In this document: positions 1 to 11,109 of the stretch, in pieces
Position numbering within the stretch: the stretch's first letter is position 1
How the letters are laid out: each line of letters starts with the position of its first letter
Source of the DNA: Paenibacillus sp. OK003
GTDB taxonomy: Bacteria; Bacillota; Bacilli; Paenibacillales; Paenibacillaceae
NCBI RefSeq assembly: GCF_900109515.1
Contig: NZ_FOBD01000010.1
Span: 210,954 to 274,953, forward strand
Reading direction: 5' to 3'
DNA length: 64,000 nt
Translations under genes and position numbers: made by a program
Notes under the pieces: model-generated
Told to the model about the DNA's origin: nothing
The model's input: only the letters and a program-made list of their open reading frames with translations
The model's database searches: none

Positions 1-89
1 GTGACCGGAAAATTTTCCGATTACGGGCTTATATTTTGTTCCAATACACATTCTGAATTCTCTGTTAAGGATAGGCATACCAACGAATC

Positions 90-977
90 TTACTCCGTTT
101 TAAAAATGAGATCCATAAATCGATTGGCTGCCAGGGAAATCGGCATATTTCGCTTTGTCATGATGCCCACATGCGAAGGGGGCAGGGCAACATCCAGCTG
201 TATTTCGAAGAGAGAGCCTTCTTCCAGCTCTTTGGAAATAAATTCACGGGTGACATATGATATGCCCAATCCCCGCCGCGCAAATTCGATTAACAAATCT
301 ACACTGCCGACCTCAATCTCGGGTTTGAGTGTATAGCCATAGCTGTTGAACAGCTCCGTAATTGCCATCCGAACCCGGCTGTTTCTGGAGAAAAGAATCA
401 GTTGATGCTCCAGCAGCATGTCCAGTGTCATAACTTTATCCTTCAGTTGAGCATATCGTTCACCCGCGACAAAGCAGTCTTTAAGCTGGATACTTTCCCT
501 GACCTCAAGCTGCGGATCAACAATGGGCATCCGGACAACACCCAAATCAATTTTGCCTTCTTTCAGAAACGTAATGACTTCCGGCGTTGTACCATGACTT
601 AGATGCAGCTTGATGTTAGGGTAGAGCACATGGAATTCTTCCAGATAGGACAGCATGTAATGCTTGAACAGCGAATCACTGCCACCAATCCTTAGTTCTC
701 CGTTGTCTAAACTCTTCAATGCAGCCATTTTCTCCTCGGCCAGCGAGATCAAAATCTGGGATTGTTCAATATAGGAATACAGACTTACACCTTCCTGAGT
801 TAACGCAACTCCCTTGGAATTTCGGTAAAACAACGTAAGACCAAAGCTTTCTTCCAGCTGTTTGATGGCATGGCTGACACTTGGTTGAGTAATATATAGC
901 GCTTTGGCGGCTTGGGTCAAACTGCCTGTTTTGGCAGCCCAGTAAAATACCTTATATAATTCATAATTTGTAGTCAT
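90..977 (-). CDS. LysR family transcriptional regulator
   Basis: A 295-residue protein of normal LysR length. Residues 1-60 form the winged helix-turn-helix (GSLTQAAKALYITQPSVSHA is the recognition region), followed by a linker helix and a LysR substrate-binding domain from about residue 90 to the end. It is transcribed away from zwf with about 110 bp between the two starts, the usual arrangement in which a LysR protein controls both itself and its divergent neighbour. Control of zwf and the pentose phosphate genes is therefore an inference from position. The effector cannot be read from the sequence. A perfect palindrome (CGGAAAATTTTCCG, 6-19) lies beyond its stop and may belong to the adjacent, unseen gene. 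Confidence 0.9.
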   Translation of the reverse strand: MTTNYELYKVFYWAAKTGSLTQAAKALYITQPSVSHAIKQLEESFGLTLFYRNSKGVALTQEGVSLYSYIEQSQILISLAEEKMAALKSLDNGELRIGGSDSLFKHYMLSYLEEFHVLYPNIKLHLSHGTTPEVITFLKEGKIDLGVVRMPIVDPQLEVRESIQLKDCFVAGERYAQLKDKVMTLDMLLEHQLILFSRNSRVRMAITELFNSYGYTLKPEIEVGSVDLLIEFARRGLGISYVTREFISKELEEGSLFEIQLDVALPPSHVGIMTKRNMPISLAANRFMDLIFKTE

Positions 978-1089
978 AGATATCGTCTATAGCTCCTGTG
1001 AAATATATTAATTACTTGTATGGCTATAAAACGTATTATAGTGTAACTACAGCAAAGAAACCAGAGTTACTTGGAAGGAGAACAGTGAG

Positions 1090-2607
1090 ATGGAACCAAC
1101 GAGCATTATTTTATTTGGTGCGACTGGCGACTTAGCCAAAAGAAAAATATATCCAGCCTTATATAATTTATACATTGAGCAGAAACTTCCGGCATCCTTC
1201 TCGCTGATTGGCTTGGGACGCAGAGAATGGTCTGATGAATTTTTTCAGGCACAAGTGGAAAAATCATTAAATGAATTCTCCAGACGCCCTGCTGATCCTG
1301 AAGTTGTGAAATCATTTGTGCAGGCTTTCCGTTACAGTGTATTGAATATAAGCCATAAGGAAGATTATATAGAGCTGTTACATTTGGTTGAACAAAGAGA
1401 GGCTGAGCTTGGCATTCCGTCCAATCGTCTGTTTTACCTTTCGGTTGGTCCAGAATTCTTCGAACCCATTGCAGAGAACATCCAGGAAAGTGGACTTGGA
1501 TCAACTGAGGGCTGGAAACGCCTTGTGATCGAGAAGCCATTTGGACATGATCTGCAATCGGCTCGTGACCTCAATCTCAAATTAAGCGAAGCGTTCACAG
1601 AAGAAGAAATTTATCGAATTGACCACTATTTGGGCAAACCGATGGTACAGCGTCTTGAAACCTTGCATCAAAGCAATCCGATCATGAAGGCGTTGTGGAA
1701 CAACCGTTACATCTCCAATGTGCAGATCACCGCTAATGAGACTGTTGGCGTGGAAGAACGGGCATCCTATTATGATCATGTAGGCGCCGTGCGTGACATG
1801 TTCCAGAATCATATGCTGCAATTGCTTATGATGATGGCGATCCAGCTTCCATATAACAGCACCACGGAAAAAGTCGGTTTGAAGAAAAAACACATCATGG
1901 AATCGATCCAGCCACTGCAAAAGCAAAACGTGGGTGCAAGCGTCATTCGCGGACAGTATGCTGAAGGAAACATTCAAGGCAAATCCGTTAGCGGATATGC
2001 AGCTGAACCGGGTGTTGCCGTAAATACGATGAATGATACGTTTATTGCTGCGAAATTGCAGATTGATGACTTTTTCTGGCGCGGAGTACCTTTCTATATC
2101 CGTACTGGTAAACGAATGAAGGAGAAATCCACTCGTATTGTCATTGAATTCAAGGAACCATCCGGTCAGTCTAACGTGGTTAACGGTTCCAAACCGAACC
2201 TGCTTGTAATTGAGATGAGTCCTGACCAGAGCATGACGCTGCAGCTGAATGCAAGTGACCCGCAAAACAAAGGGGAGTTCAAGCCGGTTCATATTGATCT
2301 GTCACCAGATCGTGAGGATCTGGCGGAGGCATATGAGAACTTGATTCATGACGCATTGCATGGTGATCCAACGTTCTTTGCCCATTGGGATGAAGTAGAA
2401 CTGTCTTGGGCTTGGGTACAACCTATTCTGGATGCATTCCAGGAGAATTTGCTCCCACTTCATCTGTACCCGGCTGGAACTTATGGACCAGCAGAGTCGG
2501 ATGCGATGCTCGCTGCAGAAGGGCACCACTGGTGGTTTGATCAACCTGCTGATCAGCAGGCTGAAGATGATATTGAAGTTCCTCTGGCTGTTAATGCAAA
2601 TCTGTAA
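1090..2607 (+). CDS. zwf: glucose-6-phosphate 1-dehydrogenase
   Basis: Oxidises glucose 6-phosphate to 6-phosphogluconolactone with NADP+, the first step of the oxidative pentose phosphate pathway, in the cytosol. The 505-residue protein has the N-terminal dinucleotide motif FGATGDLAKRK (residues 9-19) and the family signature RIDHYLGK (176-183), which carries the substrate-binding histidine and lysine. Length is normal. The start is set by GGAAGGAG upstream of ATG 1090. A possible -10 (TATTAT, 1034-1039) lies upstream with no convincing -35, which fits control by the divergent LysR protein. tal and gnd follow, so three pentose phosphate enzymes are clustered. Confidence 0.97.
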   Translation: MEPTSIILFGATGDLAKRKIYPALYNLYIEQKLPASFSLIGLGRREWSDEFFQAQVEKSLNEFSRRPADPEVVKSFVQAFRYSVLNISHKEDYIELLHLVEQREAELGIPSNRLFYLSVGPEFFEPIAENIQESGLGSTEGWKRLVIEKPFGHDLQSARDLNLKLSEAFTEEEIYRIDHYLGKPMVQRLETLHQSNPIMKALWNNRYISNVQITANETVGVEERASYYDHVGAVRDMFQNHMLQLLMMMAIQLPYNSTTEKVGLKKKHIMESIQPLQKQNVGASVIRGQYAEGNIQGKSVSGYAAEPGVAVNTMNDTFIAAKLQIDDFFWRGVPFYIRTGKRMKEKSTRIVIEFKEPSGQSNVVNGSKPNLLVIEMSPDQSMTLQLNASDPQNKGEFKPVHIDLSPDREDLAEAYENLIHDALHGDPTFFAHWDEVELSWAWVQPILDAFQENLLPLHLYPAGTYGPAESDAMLAAEGHHWWFDQPADQQAEDDIEVPLAVNANL

Positions 2608-2647
2608 CATAAAAAAACAAAAACATATCCCTTGGAGGTAATTGAAC

Positions 2648-3313
2648 ATGAAATTTTTCATCGATACAGCAAACTTGGTAGACATCAAAAAAGCATATAA
2701 AATCGGCGTCCTGTCTGGTGTAACAACGAATCCTTCTCTGGTAGCCAAAGAAGGCGTGAAATTCGAAGATCGCATTGAAGAAATTTTGCGTGAGGTACCT
2801 GAAGTTGAATCTGTATCTGCGGAAGTAACACCAGATGCGATTACAGCTGAAGAGATGATTGCTCAAGCAGACGAACTGATCAAAATCAATAACAACGACA
2901 AAAACATCACAATCAAGCTGCCAATGACACTTGCAGGACTGGAAGCTTGCCGTTACCTGACCAAAAAAGGCGTGAAAACCAACGTAACGTTGATCTTCAC
3001 CGTGAACCAGGCGCTGCTGGCTGCTCGTGCCGGTGCAACATATGTATCCCCGTTCCTGGGACGTCTTGATGACATCTCCGAAGATGGTGTACAATTGGTT
3101 GCCAAAGTTGCTGAGCTGTTCCGTACACATAACCTGGATGCACAGATTATTGCGGCTTCTGTAAGACATCCGGACCACGTTACACGTGTAGCAATGGCAG
3201 GAGCACATATCGCTACTGTTCCATTCTCCGTCATTGAACAAATCTCCAAACACCCGCTGACAGATCAAGGCATGGAGAAATTCGCAGCAGACTGGAAAAA
3301 AACAGTTCAGTAA
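2648..3313 (+). CDS. tal: small transaldolase (TalC/FSA-type family)
   Basis: A 221-residue protein of the short transaldolase family that includes fructose-6-phosphate aldolase and Bacillus-type transaldolases. It transfers a dihydroxyacetone unit between sugar phosphates through a Schiff-base lysine, here K90 in the strand TIKLPMT. The N-terminus [10 protein letters not shown] is typical. ATG 2648 is chosen over the in-frame TTG 2642 because GGAGG (2634-2638) is 9 nt from the ATG but only 3 nt from the TTG. It lies 40 bp after zwf and 60 bp before gnd and is probably co-transcribed. The context favours transaldolase over free fructose-6-phosphate aldolase activity. Confidence 0.93.
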   Translation: MKFFIDTANLVDIKKAYKIGVLSGVTTNPSLVAKEGVKFEDRIEEILREVPEVESVSAEVTPDAITAEEMIAQADELIKINNNDKNITIKLPMTLAGLEACRYLTKKGVKTNVTLIFTVNQALLAARAGATYVSPFLGRLDDISEDGVQLVAKVAELFRTHNLDAQIIAASVRHPDHVTRVAMAGAHIATVPFSVIEQISKHPLTDQGMEKFAADWKKTVQ

Positions 3314-3373
3314 TAATGGATTGTTGATCTTGAATTTTAACCTACTATATATAAAGAGTATTGGGAGGACATA

Positions 3374-4792
3374 ATGAGTAAACAACAGATCGGTGTCATC
3401 GGACTTGCAGTAATGGGTAAAAACCTTGCCCTTAATATTGAAAGCAAAGGATTCTCGGTATCGGTATTTAACCGTTCCCCGGAGAAAACGAACGATCTTC
3501 TCAAAGAAGCCGAAGGTAAAAACCTGACAGGCGCATTTACGATTGAAGAGTTCGTAGCTTCCCTGGAATCTCCGCGCAAAATCCTGATCATGGTTCAAGC
3601 GGGTAAAGCAACGGACGCAACCATTGAACAACTGCTGCCATACTTGGACGAAGGCGACATCATCATTGATGGAGGGAACGCATACTTCCCTGACACCCAA
3701 CGCCGCAGCAAAGATCTGGAAGCCAAAGGTTTCCGCTTCATCGGTGCGGGTGTATCCGGTGGGGAAGAAGGCGCGTTGAAAGGCCCGGCAATCATGCCAG
3801 GCGGACAAGAAAGTGCTTATCAGTTGGTAGAACCGATCCTTACAGCGATCTCCGCTAAAGTTGGCGATGACGCCTGCAGCACATATATCGGACCAGATGG
3901 TGCCGGACACTATGTGAAAATGGTGCATAACGGTATCGAGTACGGAGATATGCAGTTGATCGGAGAAGCGTATCATTTGCTTAAATCCGTGCTGAATGTG
4001 TCCGTTGAAGAATTGCATGCAATCTTTTCCGAATGGAATCAAGGCGAGCTGGATAGTTACCTGATTGAAATCACGGCAGACATCTTCTCCAAATACGATC
4101 CGGAAACCGGCAAACCCATGGTTGATGTCATTCTGGATGCAGCTGGACAAAAAGGAACAGGCAAATGGACAAGCCAAAGCGCGCTGGATCTCGGCGTACC
4201 ATTGTCCATGATTACGGAATCTGTATTCTCCCGTTTCCTGTCTGCAATGAAAGACGAACGCGTGGCAGCGAGCAAAATCCTGAATGGACCTGCGGTTGAG
4301 GCATTCTCCGGTGACAAAAAAGCGTTCATCGAGAATGTACGCAAAGCCCTGTTTGCAAGTAAAATCGTATCCTACGCACAAGGTTTTGCCCAAATGCGTG
4401 CAGCTTCCGACGAGTACGGTTGGGATCTGAAATACGGCAACATCGCCATGATCTTCCGTGGTGGCTGCATCATCCGTTCGCAATTCCTGCAAAACATCAA
4501 AGAAGCATATGACAAGGATGCAGCATTGAAAAATCTGCTTCTGGACCCATACTTCCAAAACATTGTTGAATCCTACCAAGGTGCATGGCGTGAAGTCGTT
4601 GCAGCTGCGGTAACTCAAGGGATTCCGGTTCCTGGATTCTCCAGCGCGTTGTCTTATTATGACAGCTACCGCACTGAGCGTTTGCCTGCGAACCTGTTGC
4701 AAGCACAACGTGACTACTTTGGCGCTCACACATTCAAACGTGTGGACAAAGAAGGTTCATTCCACTTCCAATGGATGGACACTAACGAGTAA
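3374..4792 (+). CDS. gnd: 6-phosphogluconate dehydrogenase, decarboxylating
   Basis: Converts 6-phosphogluconate to ribulose 5-phosphate and CO2, reducing NADP+. The 472-residue protein is full length for the long (about 470) class. Visible are the Rossmann start [17 protein letters not shown], the substrate-binding stretch [13 protein letters not shown] (around 125-138) and the active-site segment [15 protein letters not shown] with catalytic K182. The start ATG follows GGGAGGAC. It is the last gene of the zwf-tal-gnd set and is followed by a strong hairpin. A 712-codon open frame on the opposite strand across tal and gnd is a coding shadow. Confidence 0.97.
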   Translation: MSKQQIGVIGLAVMGKNLALNIESKGFSVSVFNRSPEKTNDLLKEAEGKNLTGAFTIEEFVASLESPRKILIMVQAGKATDATIEQLLPYLDEGDIIIDGGNAYFPDTQRRSKDLEAKGFRFIGAGVSGGEEGALKGPAIMPGGQESAYQLVEPILTAISAKVGDDACSTYIGPDGAGHYVKMVHNGIEYGDMQLIGEAYHLLKSVLNVSVEELHAIFSEWNQGELDSYLIEITADIFSKYDPETGKPMVDVILDAAGQKGTGKWTSQSALDLGVPLSMITESVFSRFLSAMKDERVAASKILNGPAVEAFSGDKKAFIENVRKALFASKIVSYAQGFAQMRAASDEYGWDLKYGNIAMIFRGGCIIRSQFLQNIKEAYDKDAALKNLLLDPYFQNIVESYQGAWREVVAAAVTQGIPVPGFSSALSYYDSYRTERLPANLLQAQRDYFGAHTFKRVDKEGSFHFQWMDTNE

Positions 4793-4813
4793 TATATAAT
4801 CGAGATCATTCAG

Positions 4814-4871
4814 CATTCCTGTGCTAGTTCATGATGTTATTCAGTCATGAGCGGACACAGGAATGTTTTTT
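4814..4871 (+). terminator. intrinsic terminator after gnd
   Basis: Perfect 10-bp stem CATTCCTGTG (4814-4823) with CACAGGAATG (4856-4865), followed at once by a T run. The loop is long and has its own pairing potential. It closes the zwf-tal-gnd transcript. Confidence 0.85.
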
Positions 4872-5080
4872 TATTCATATGACAGACTAAGGGTTGACGT
4901 ATCGGCTGATATATAATGATTGGAATTCAAGTATCCCAAATTGTAATAAAATGTACGCATCTGCGGAATGGAAACAGATGTCCTGTCCCCTTTAACTGCG
5001 TTATACTTGTTCAGATGGACTGGAATTCGATTAAGAGAAAATTCAGCAATCAACTTATTGACGTGGAGGTTAACGGAAGC

Positions 5081-6184
5081 ATGTTCGTACTTGCAGGCAT
5101 CTTGTTTTTGATTGTGTACGGTTTATTAGTGTTTTACATAGGATGGAGCGGGTGGAGCTGGATGAAGCCAGTTGTATCTCCGAGATTTCGTTGGGTCTAC
5201 ATCGTTGGGCTCGTATTCCTTTCAATTTCATTTATACTGGCACGGTTGTTTGGAAGTATTTCCTTCCTGAGTGTAATCGGTTCGTACTGGCTTGCGATTT
5301 TTTCTCTGCTGGTATTAATTCTGCCAGTGGTTCATCTAACGCTATGGTTACTTAGACTAACGCGTATTCCAAGACATTACGCTCATAAATGGGCAGGTGT
5401 GGCCACCCTTGTACTTTTGCTGTCTACGCTGGGTTACGGTATCTATAACGCTTATAGCCCAGTCGTAAGGCAATACAGCATTCAGATGGATAAAAAAGTG
5501 GAAGGTGTCGATAGCCTCAACATTGTTATGGCTGCGGATATGCACTTTGGTCTGTTGTCCGGCCCTGCTCACGCTACACGTATGGTGGAAGAAATTAACG
5601 CACTGAAGCCGGATCTGGTGCTCTATCCTGGTGATATTATCGATGACAACCTGGATATGTACCTCAAGAGTGGGATTGCGGATATTATCAGTAGCATTCA
5701 GGCCCCTTACGGAGTGTACGCTTCACTGGGCAATCACGACAAGTATAATGGTCCGATCGAGGATCTGATTGCTGCTCTGGAGAAGAGTAATATGCAAGTT
5801 CTGTATGATGATAAAATTACATTGGACGACAAGATTACGCTGATTGGACGGAAAGACCGGACAGAGAAGGATCGTGCAGAAGTAGCGACGTTGATGCAGG
5901 ATACCGACTTGAGCAAGCCTGTACTCATGATGGATCACCAGCCGTATGATCTGGATATAGCGGAACAGAACAAGATAGATCTGGTCGTGTCTGGTCACAC
6001 CCATCGTGGTCAGATCGCACCCGCTCAGTTCATCACACAGGCTATTTATGAGAATGATTGGGGTTATCTGCAAAAGGGCTCCATGCACTCCATCGTCACC
6101 TCTGGATTTGGCTTCTGGGGACCTCCCATCCGCACAAGCAGCCGATCCGAGATTGTACAGATTCATGTGACGTTCCAGCAATGA
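5081..6184 (+). CDS. membrane-anchored metallophosphoesterase (YkuE/YaeI-like)
   Basis: A 367-residue protein: about four N-terminal transmembrane segments (residues 1-125), then a calcineurin-type phosphoesterase domain. The metal-binding motifs are complete: ADMHFG (D153, H155), GDIID (D185), GNHD (N218-D220) and GHTH (H306, H308). Related proteins are membrane-associated phosphohydrolases; the substrate cannot be told here. The domain follows the last membrane segment, so it probably sits outside the membrane face, though topology is an inference. ATG 5081 is preferred to the upstream start at 4916 because GGAGG (5065-5069) precedes it and the extension has no membrane or domain signal. 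It is a single-gene unit between two terminators. Confidence 0.87.
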   Translation: MFVLAGILFLIVYGLLVFYIGWSGWSWMKPVVSPRFRWVYIVGLVFLSISFILARLFGSISFLSVIGSYWLAIFSLLVLILPVVHLTLWLLRLTRIPRHYAHKWAGVATLVLLLSTLGYGIYNAYSPVVRQYSIQMDKKVEGVDSLNIVMAADMHFGLLSGPAHATRMVEEINALKPDLVLYPGDIIDDNLDMYLKSGIADIISSIQAPYGVYASLGNHDKYNGPIEDLIAALEKSNMQVLYDDKITLDDKITLIGRKDRTEKDRAEVATLMQDTDLSKPVLMMDHQPYDLDIAEQNKIDLVVSGHTHRGQIAPAQFITQAIYENDWGYLQKGSMHSIVTSGFGFWGPPIRTSSRSEIVQIHVTFQQ

Positions 6185-6203
6185 TTAGATATTTAGTAAG
6201 CGT

Positions 6204-6232
6204 GAGTCCTTCGAAAGAAGGGCTCTTATTTG
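6204..6232 (+). terminator. hairpin after the metallophosphoesterase gene
   Basis: Stem GAGTCCTTC (6204-6212) with GAAGGGCTC (6217-6225), one G-T pair and a GAAA loop, followed by a T-rich but interrupted tail. A second AT-rich inverted repeat (ATGAAAA / TTTTCAT, 6258-6278) ending in T residues could back it up. Confidence 0.6.
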
Positions 6233-6414
6233 TGTTCAAGGCAGGGAATTTCCTGTGATGAAAAGAATACATTTTCATTTTTGTTAGAATAATTACCCGG
6301 TTTTTTTCTGCATCAACATGTAAATATTAAGAGGGCATACCCTCCAGTGTGGAACTGTAGGGGAATCTTTCTTGGAAGCAAGACGAAGTAAAATAGCAGT
6401 GGTAGCATTTTGGG

Positions 6415-6443
6415 TTGACACCGTTTTCAGGTTATGATAAATT
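6415..6443 (+). promoter_or_regulatory. promoter of the first beta-glucoside operon
   Basis: Perfect -35 TTGACA (6415-6420), 17-bp spacer, weaker -10 TAAATT (6438-6443), just upstream of the RAT/terminator. Read by eye. The rest of 6233-6414 holds no gene that I can recognise. Confidence 0.6.
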
Positions 6444-6451
6444 AGATCCGA

Positions 6452-6537
6452 GGCTTGTTACCGGTAATGCGGGCAAAACCACTATGGAAATGATTTTATT
6501 ATTTCTATTTTGGTTTTGCCCTTTTTTAATCCTCAAA
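6452..6537 (+). promoter_or_regulatory. RAT antiterminator and overlapping terminator before licT-type gene 1
   Basis: The sequence from 6452 to 6480 (GGCTTGTTACCGG, then GGGCAAAACC) matches the ribonucleic antiterminator pattern of BglG/LicT targets. Its 3' part GGGCAAAACC (6471-6480) is also the left arm of a terminator, paired with GGTTTTGCCC (6522-6531) and followed by TTTTTT. The two structures are mutually exclusive, as in known LicT switches, so the antiterminator gene is probably autoregulated. Confidence 0.85.
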
Positions 6538-6556
6538 AAAAACAGGTGGGTCCAAC

Positions 6557-7399
6557 ATGATTATTAAACAGATATTTAATAACAATATTGTCAGTACCGT
6601 GGATGACAAAAATCAGGAACTGCTGATCCTCGGCCGGGGTATCGGGTTTAAGTTCAAGGCAGGCGATGAGATTGATGAAGAGCGGATTGAGAAAGTATTC
6701 CGGCTTCAGGATGCATCGATCTATGAGAAGTTCAAGTCCATCGTCACGGAAGTGCCGATCGAAATCCTGCAGGCGACAGATGATATTGTGACACTGGCAC
6801 GTACGCAATTGAACAAAACCATCAGTGACGGGATTTATGTTTCACTGTCGGATCACATTCATTTTGCTGTCCAGCGTCTGGAAAAGGGAATGATTACACG
6901 CAATCCGCTCTCCTGGGAAGTGCAGCATTTCTACAAGGCCGAGTTTGACGTAGCCCGGGAAGCGCTCACCTTGCTGAAGGAAAGACTGGATGTGGAGTTT
7001 CCGAAGGATGAAATATGCAACATAGCGCTGCATTTCATCAATGCGGAAGTCAATGATTCCATGAACGATGTCACTCATTTGATGCAGCTGCTTCAAGAGA
7101 TCATGAACATTATCAAATATCACTTCAATGTCGAATTGGATGAAGATAGCGTCAACTATTTCCGTTTCATTACTCATTTGAAGTATTTCTGCCAACGGGT
7201 CATTACTCACTCATCACATGACGATGCGGAGGAGTATTTATACGAGGTTGTACGGAAAAACTATCCCGAAACCTTCAAATGTATCGGCAAGATTGAGACT
7301 TTTATCCATAAGAACTATCAGTATGATATGACGCATTCGGAACAGTTGTATCTGACCCTTCATCTGGAGCGGTTAATGAGACCGAAGCGTGACCAATGA
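6557..7399 (+). CDS. BglG/LicT family transcriptional antiterminator 1
   Basis: RNA-binding antiterminator controlling beta-glucoside genes. The 280-residue protein has an N-terminal CAT RNA-binding domain (residues 1-55, IKQIFNNNIVSTVDD) and two PTS regulation domains. All four regulatory histidines fall at the same numbers as in Bacillus LicT: H100, H159, H207 and H269. In this family PRD1 histidines are phosphorylated by the cognate EII when substrate is absent, and PRD2 histidines by HPr when preferred sugar is absent. It sits between two RAT/terminator elements and is followed by its likely partner permease. It may also act on the second operon at 19.8-24.4 kb. Confidence 0.93.
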   Translation: MIIKQIFNNNIVSTVDDKNQELLILGRGIGFKFKAGDEIDEERIEKVFRLQDASIYEKFKSIVTEVPIEILQATDDIVTLARTQLNKTISDGIYVSLSDHIHFAVQRLEKGMITRNPLSWEVQHFYKAEFDVAREALTLLKERLDVEFPKDEICNIALHFINAEVNDSMNDVTHLMQLLQEIMNIIKYHFNVELDEDSVNYFRFITHLKYFCQRVITHSSHDDAEEYLYEVVRKNYPETFKCIGKIETFIHKNYQYDMTHSEQLYLTLHLERLMRPKRDQ

Positions 7400-7438
7400 A
7401 ATATCAGCACATGACCAGAACTCAACTAAATATCAAAT

Positions 7439-7517
7439 GGGCTTGTTACTGTTCAATCAGGCAAAACCCGAATGAATGACACGTAGAAGACGTGGCTATT
7501 TGTTCGGGTATTTTTTA
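7439..7517 (+). promoter_or_regulatory. RAT antiterminator and overlapping terminator before bglP-type gene 1
   Basis: RAT-like sequence at 7439-7468 (starts GGGCTTGTTACTG, ends GGCAAAACC) overlaps a terminator whose arms are ACCCGAA (7466-7472) and TTCGGGT (7503-7509), followed by TTTTTT at 7511-7516. It allows separate control of the permease and glucosidase from the antiterminator gene. The terminator lies just inside a longer, unlikely reading frame of the permease. Confidence 0.83.
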
Positions 7518-7542
7518 TTGGAAAAATGAGGAGGAAACGATC

Positions 7543-9462
7543 ATGAAACATCAGGAAACGGCACAAGAAATCATCAAAGCCGTTGGGGGAACTAACAATA
7601 TCAACTCGGTGTATCATTGCGTCACAAGGCTGAGATTTGATCTGAAAAATAATGATAAAGTGGATAATAACTCACTCAAAAAGCTGGATAAAGTCATGGG
7701 AACAAATATCTCAGGGGATCAATTCCAGGTGATTATCGGGAATGACGTGTCCAAAGTATTCGATGCTATGGTGAAGGAACACCCGGCAATACAGCAAAGT
7801 TCAGAAAATAAACAGGCTAAACCTGAAAAAAGTAAAAATGTAATTCTCAATATTTTTGAGACAATTGCGGGTGTCTTTGCACCAATGCTTCCAGCGATTA
7901 CAGCTGCGGGTATGCTCAAGGGATTGCTTGCATTATTCGTATCCCTGGAGTGGATGTCAGCAGGCACTGACACGTACCGTATCCTTTCCGCCATTGGGGA
8001 TGGCGTATTCTACTTCCTTCCGCTGCTAATCGCAGTTAGTGCCGCTCGTAAATTCGGCAGTAATCCGTTTGTAGCCATTGCGCTAAGTACTGCGCTGATG
8101 TATCCCGATATGGGCGCATTGCTATCCAGCGGTGAATCGGTTGCGTTTATTGGCATTCCGGTAACGGCTGTCAGCTATGCCTCATCGGTTATTCCAATTT
8201 TGCTTGCTGTATGGCTGATGTCTTATGTTGAGAAATGGGTTGACCGCGTTATTCCAGCAGCATTGAAGTTGCTGCTTGTGCCACTGATTACCTTGCTTGT
8301 TATGGTACCGGTAACACTGATTGCGATTGGTCCACTGGGAACATTTGTAGGTAGCGGCTTGTCCGGTGGTATTAACTGGCTGCTGAACGAAGGCGGATTA
8401 ATTGCAGGGATTATTCTGGGCGGCGCGATGGCGCTCATTATTATGACAGGTATGCACTATGCGCTCGTACCGATCATCCTGAGCAATATTGCTACATTAG
8501 GCTTCGATAAATTCTTGCCACTGACGTTCATCTCCAATATGGGACAGGCCGGAGCGACGTTAGGCGTATTCTTCCGTGCAAAAGACAAAAAGCTTAAAAC
8601 CGTTGCATTGTCCACCAGCTTCACAGCTCTGATGGGTGTAACCGAGCCAGCCATGTACGGCGTAAACATGAAATATAAAAAACCGTTTGCCGCTGCGATG
8701 ATTGGTAGTGCAGTGGGTGGCGGATTCGCGCTTGCTTTTGGAGCCAAAGCTTATGTGCTTGCAGGTAACGGTGGTCTCCCGGGTCTGCCATCCCTGATCG
8801 GACAAACCTTCTGGTACTCCTTTGGCGGTATGATTCTTGCCTTTGTCGTGGGTGCAATTATGTCAACTGTGTTCGGGATCAAGGAAGAAGAGGGCGATGC
8901 CGAGGCATTGGCTCAATTCTCACCAGGCGCTTCTACGGCACCAGCGGCGGCACCTTCCAGCAATGCTGCAACCGTGAACGTGGACGATATGGGGGCTCCG
9001 ACACCAACAAGTGATGCGGTAGCCATCGCACCGATGACGGGTAAATCGATCGCACTCAAAGAAGTTAATGATCCAACGTTTGGCGATGAATTGATGGGTA
9101 AAGGTGTGGCATTTGTTCCAACGGTGGGCGAACTGGTGTCACCAGTTACAGGTACCATCATGAATGTGTTCAAAACGAAACATGCGATCGTCGTCCGCAG
9201 TGATAACGGAATGGAGCTTCTGATCCATGTGGGAATCAACACGGTGAAACTGCGCGGACAGTATTTTGAAGCCCATGTCGCTACGGGAGCACGTGTACAG
9301 GCAGGAGACAAGTTACTCACGTTTGAACTTGATCAAATTGCCAAGGAATATGACATTACAACGGCGATGGTCGTTACGAATACAGCAGATTACAAGCAGG
9401 TTCTGCCTGTGAAATTGGGTGCAATTACAATCGGTGAAGAAGTATTGAGAGCTGAAATTTAA
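7543..9462 (+). CDS. beta-glucoside PTS permease EIIBCA, copy 1
   Basis: Takes up and phosphorylates beta-glucosides. The 639-residue membrane protein has domain order EIIB (1-80; phosphorylated C26 in YHCVTRLRF), EIIC (about 100-460; GVTEPAMYG in the conserved loop) and EIIA (about 500-639; phospho-histidine H562 in LIHVGINTV). An Ala/Pro-rich linker joins EIIC and EIIA. ATG 7543 is chosen because GAGGAGG (7529-7535) precedes it; the upstream in-frame GTG at 7492 would read through the regulatory terminator. The matching phospho-glucosidase follows, and the permease probably also phosphorylates the antiterminator. Confidence 0.94.
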   Translation: MKHQETAQEIIKAVGGTNNINSVYHCVTRLRFDLKNNDKVDNNSLKKLDKVMGTNISGDQFQVIIGNDVSKVFDAMVKEHPAIQQSSENKQAKPEKSKNVILNIFETIAGVFAPMLPAITAAGMLKGLLALFVSLEWMSAGTDTYRILSAIGDGVFYFLPLLIAVSAARKFGSNPFVAIALSTALMYPDMGALLSSGESVAFIGIPVTAVSYASSVIPILLAVWLMSYVEKWVDRVIPAALKLLLVPLITLLVMVPVTLIAIGPLGTFVGSGLSGGINWLLNEGGLIAGIILGGAMALIIMTGMHYALVPIILSNIATLGFDKFLPLTFISNMGQAGATLGVFFRAKDKKLKTVALSTSFTALMGVTEPAMYGVNMKYKKPFAAAMIGSAVGGGFALAFGAKAYVLAGNGGLPGLPSLIGQTFWYSFGGMILAFVVGAIMSTVFGIKEEEGDAEALAQFSPGASTAPAAAPSSNAATVNVDDMGAPTPTSDAVAIAPMTGKSIALKEVNDPTFGDELMGKGVAFVPTVGELVSPVTGTIMNVFKTKHAIVVRSDNGMELLIHVGINTVKLRGQYFEAHVATGARVQAGDKLLTFELDQIAKEYDITTAMVVTNTADYKQVLPVKLGAITIGEEVLRAEI

Positions 9463-9491
9463 AGCCGAAAGACGAACTTAAGAAGAAATAG

Positions 9492-10985
<1,494 letters not shown>

Positions 10986-10998
10986 TTTCGGGGGCAGT

Positions 10999-11038
10999 CC
11001 TTGCGCAGCAGTTATTGCGGCGCAGGGGCCGCTTTTTA
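10999..11038 (+). terminator. probable terminator after beta-glucoside operon 1
   Basis: Stem CCTTGCGC (10999-11006) with GCGCAGGG (11020-11027), one G-T pair. A second GC-rich stretch and then TTTTT follow a few bases later, so the T run is not immediately adjacent. Confidence 0.5.
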
Positions 11039-11109
11039 TTTTGAACTGAAAAAGGATAGCGCTGTTACATTGATGATGATATACTGTGATCCTATTGGAG
11101 GGGATAAAG

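Noticed and set aside
1..336. 111-codon plus-strand frame at the window start
   Set aside because: It is antisense to the LysR gene, has no ribosome site and is serine/arginine-rich in the manner of a shadow frame.
2591..4729. 712-codon open frame on the minus strand opposite tal and gnd
   Set aside because: It lies fully antisense to two well-conserved enzymes, shows no domain or ribosome site, and has a Cys/Phe-rich composition typical of a shadow frame.
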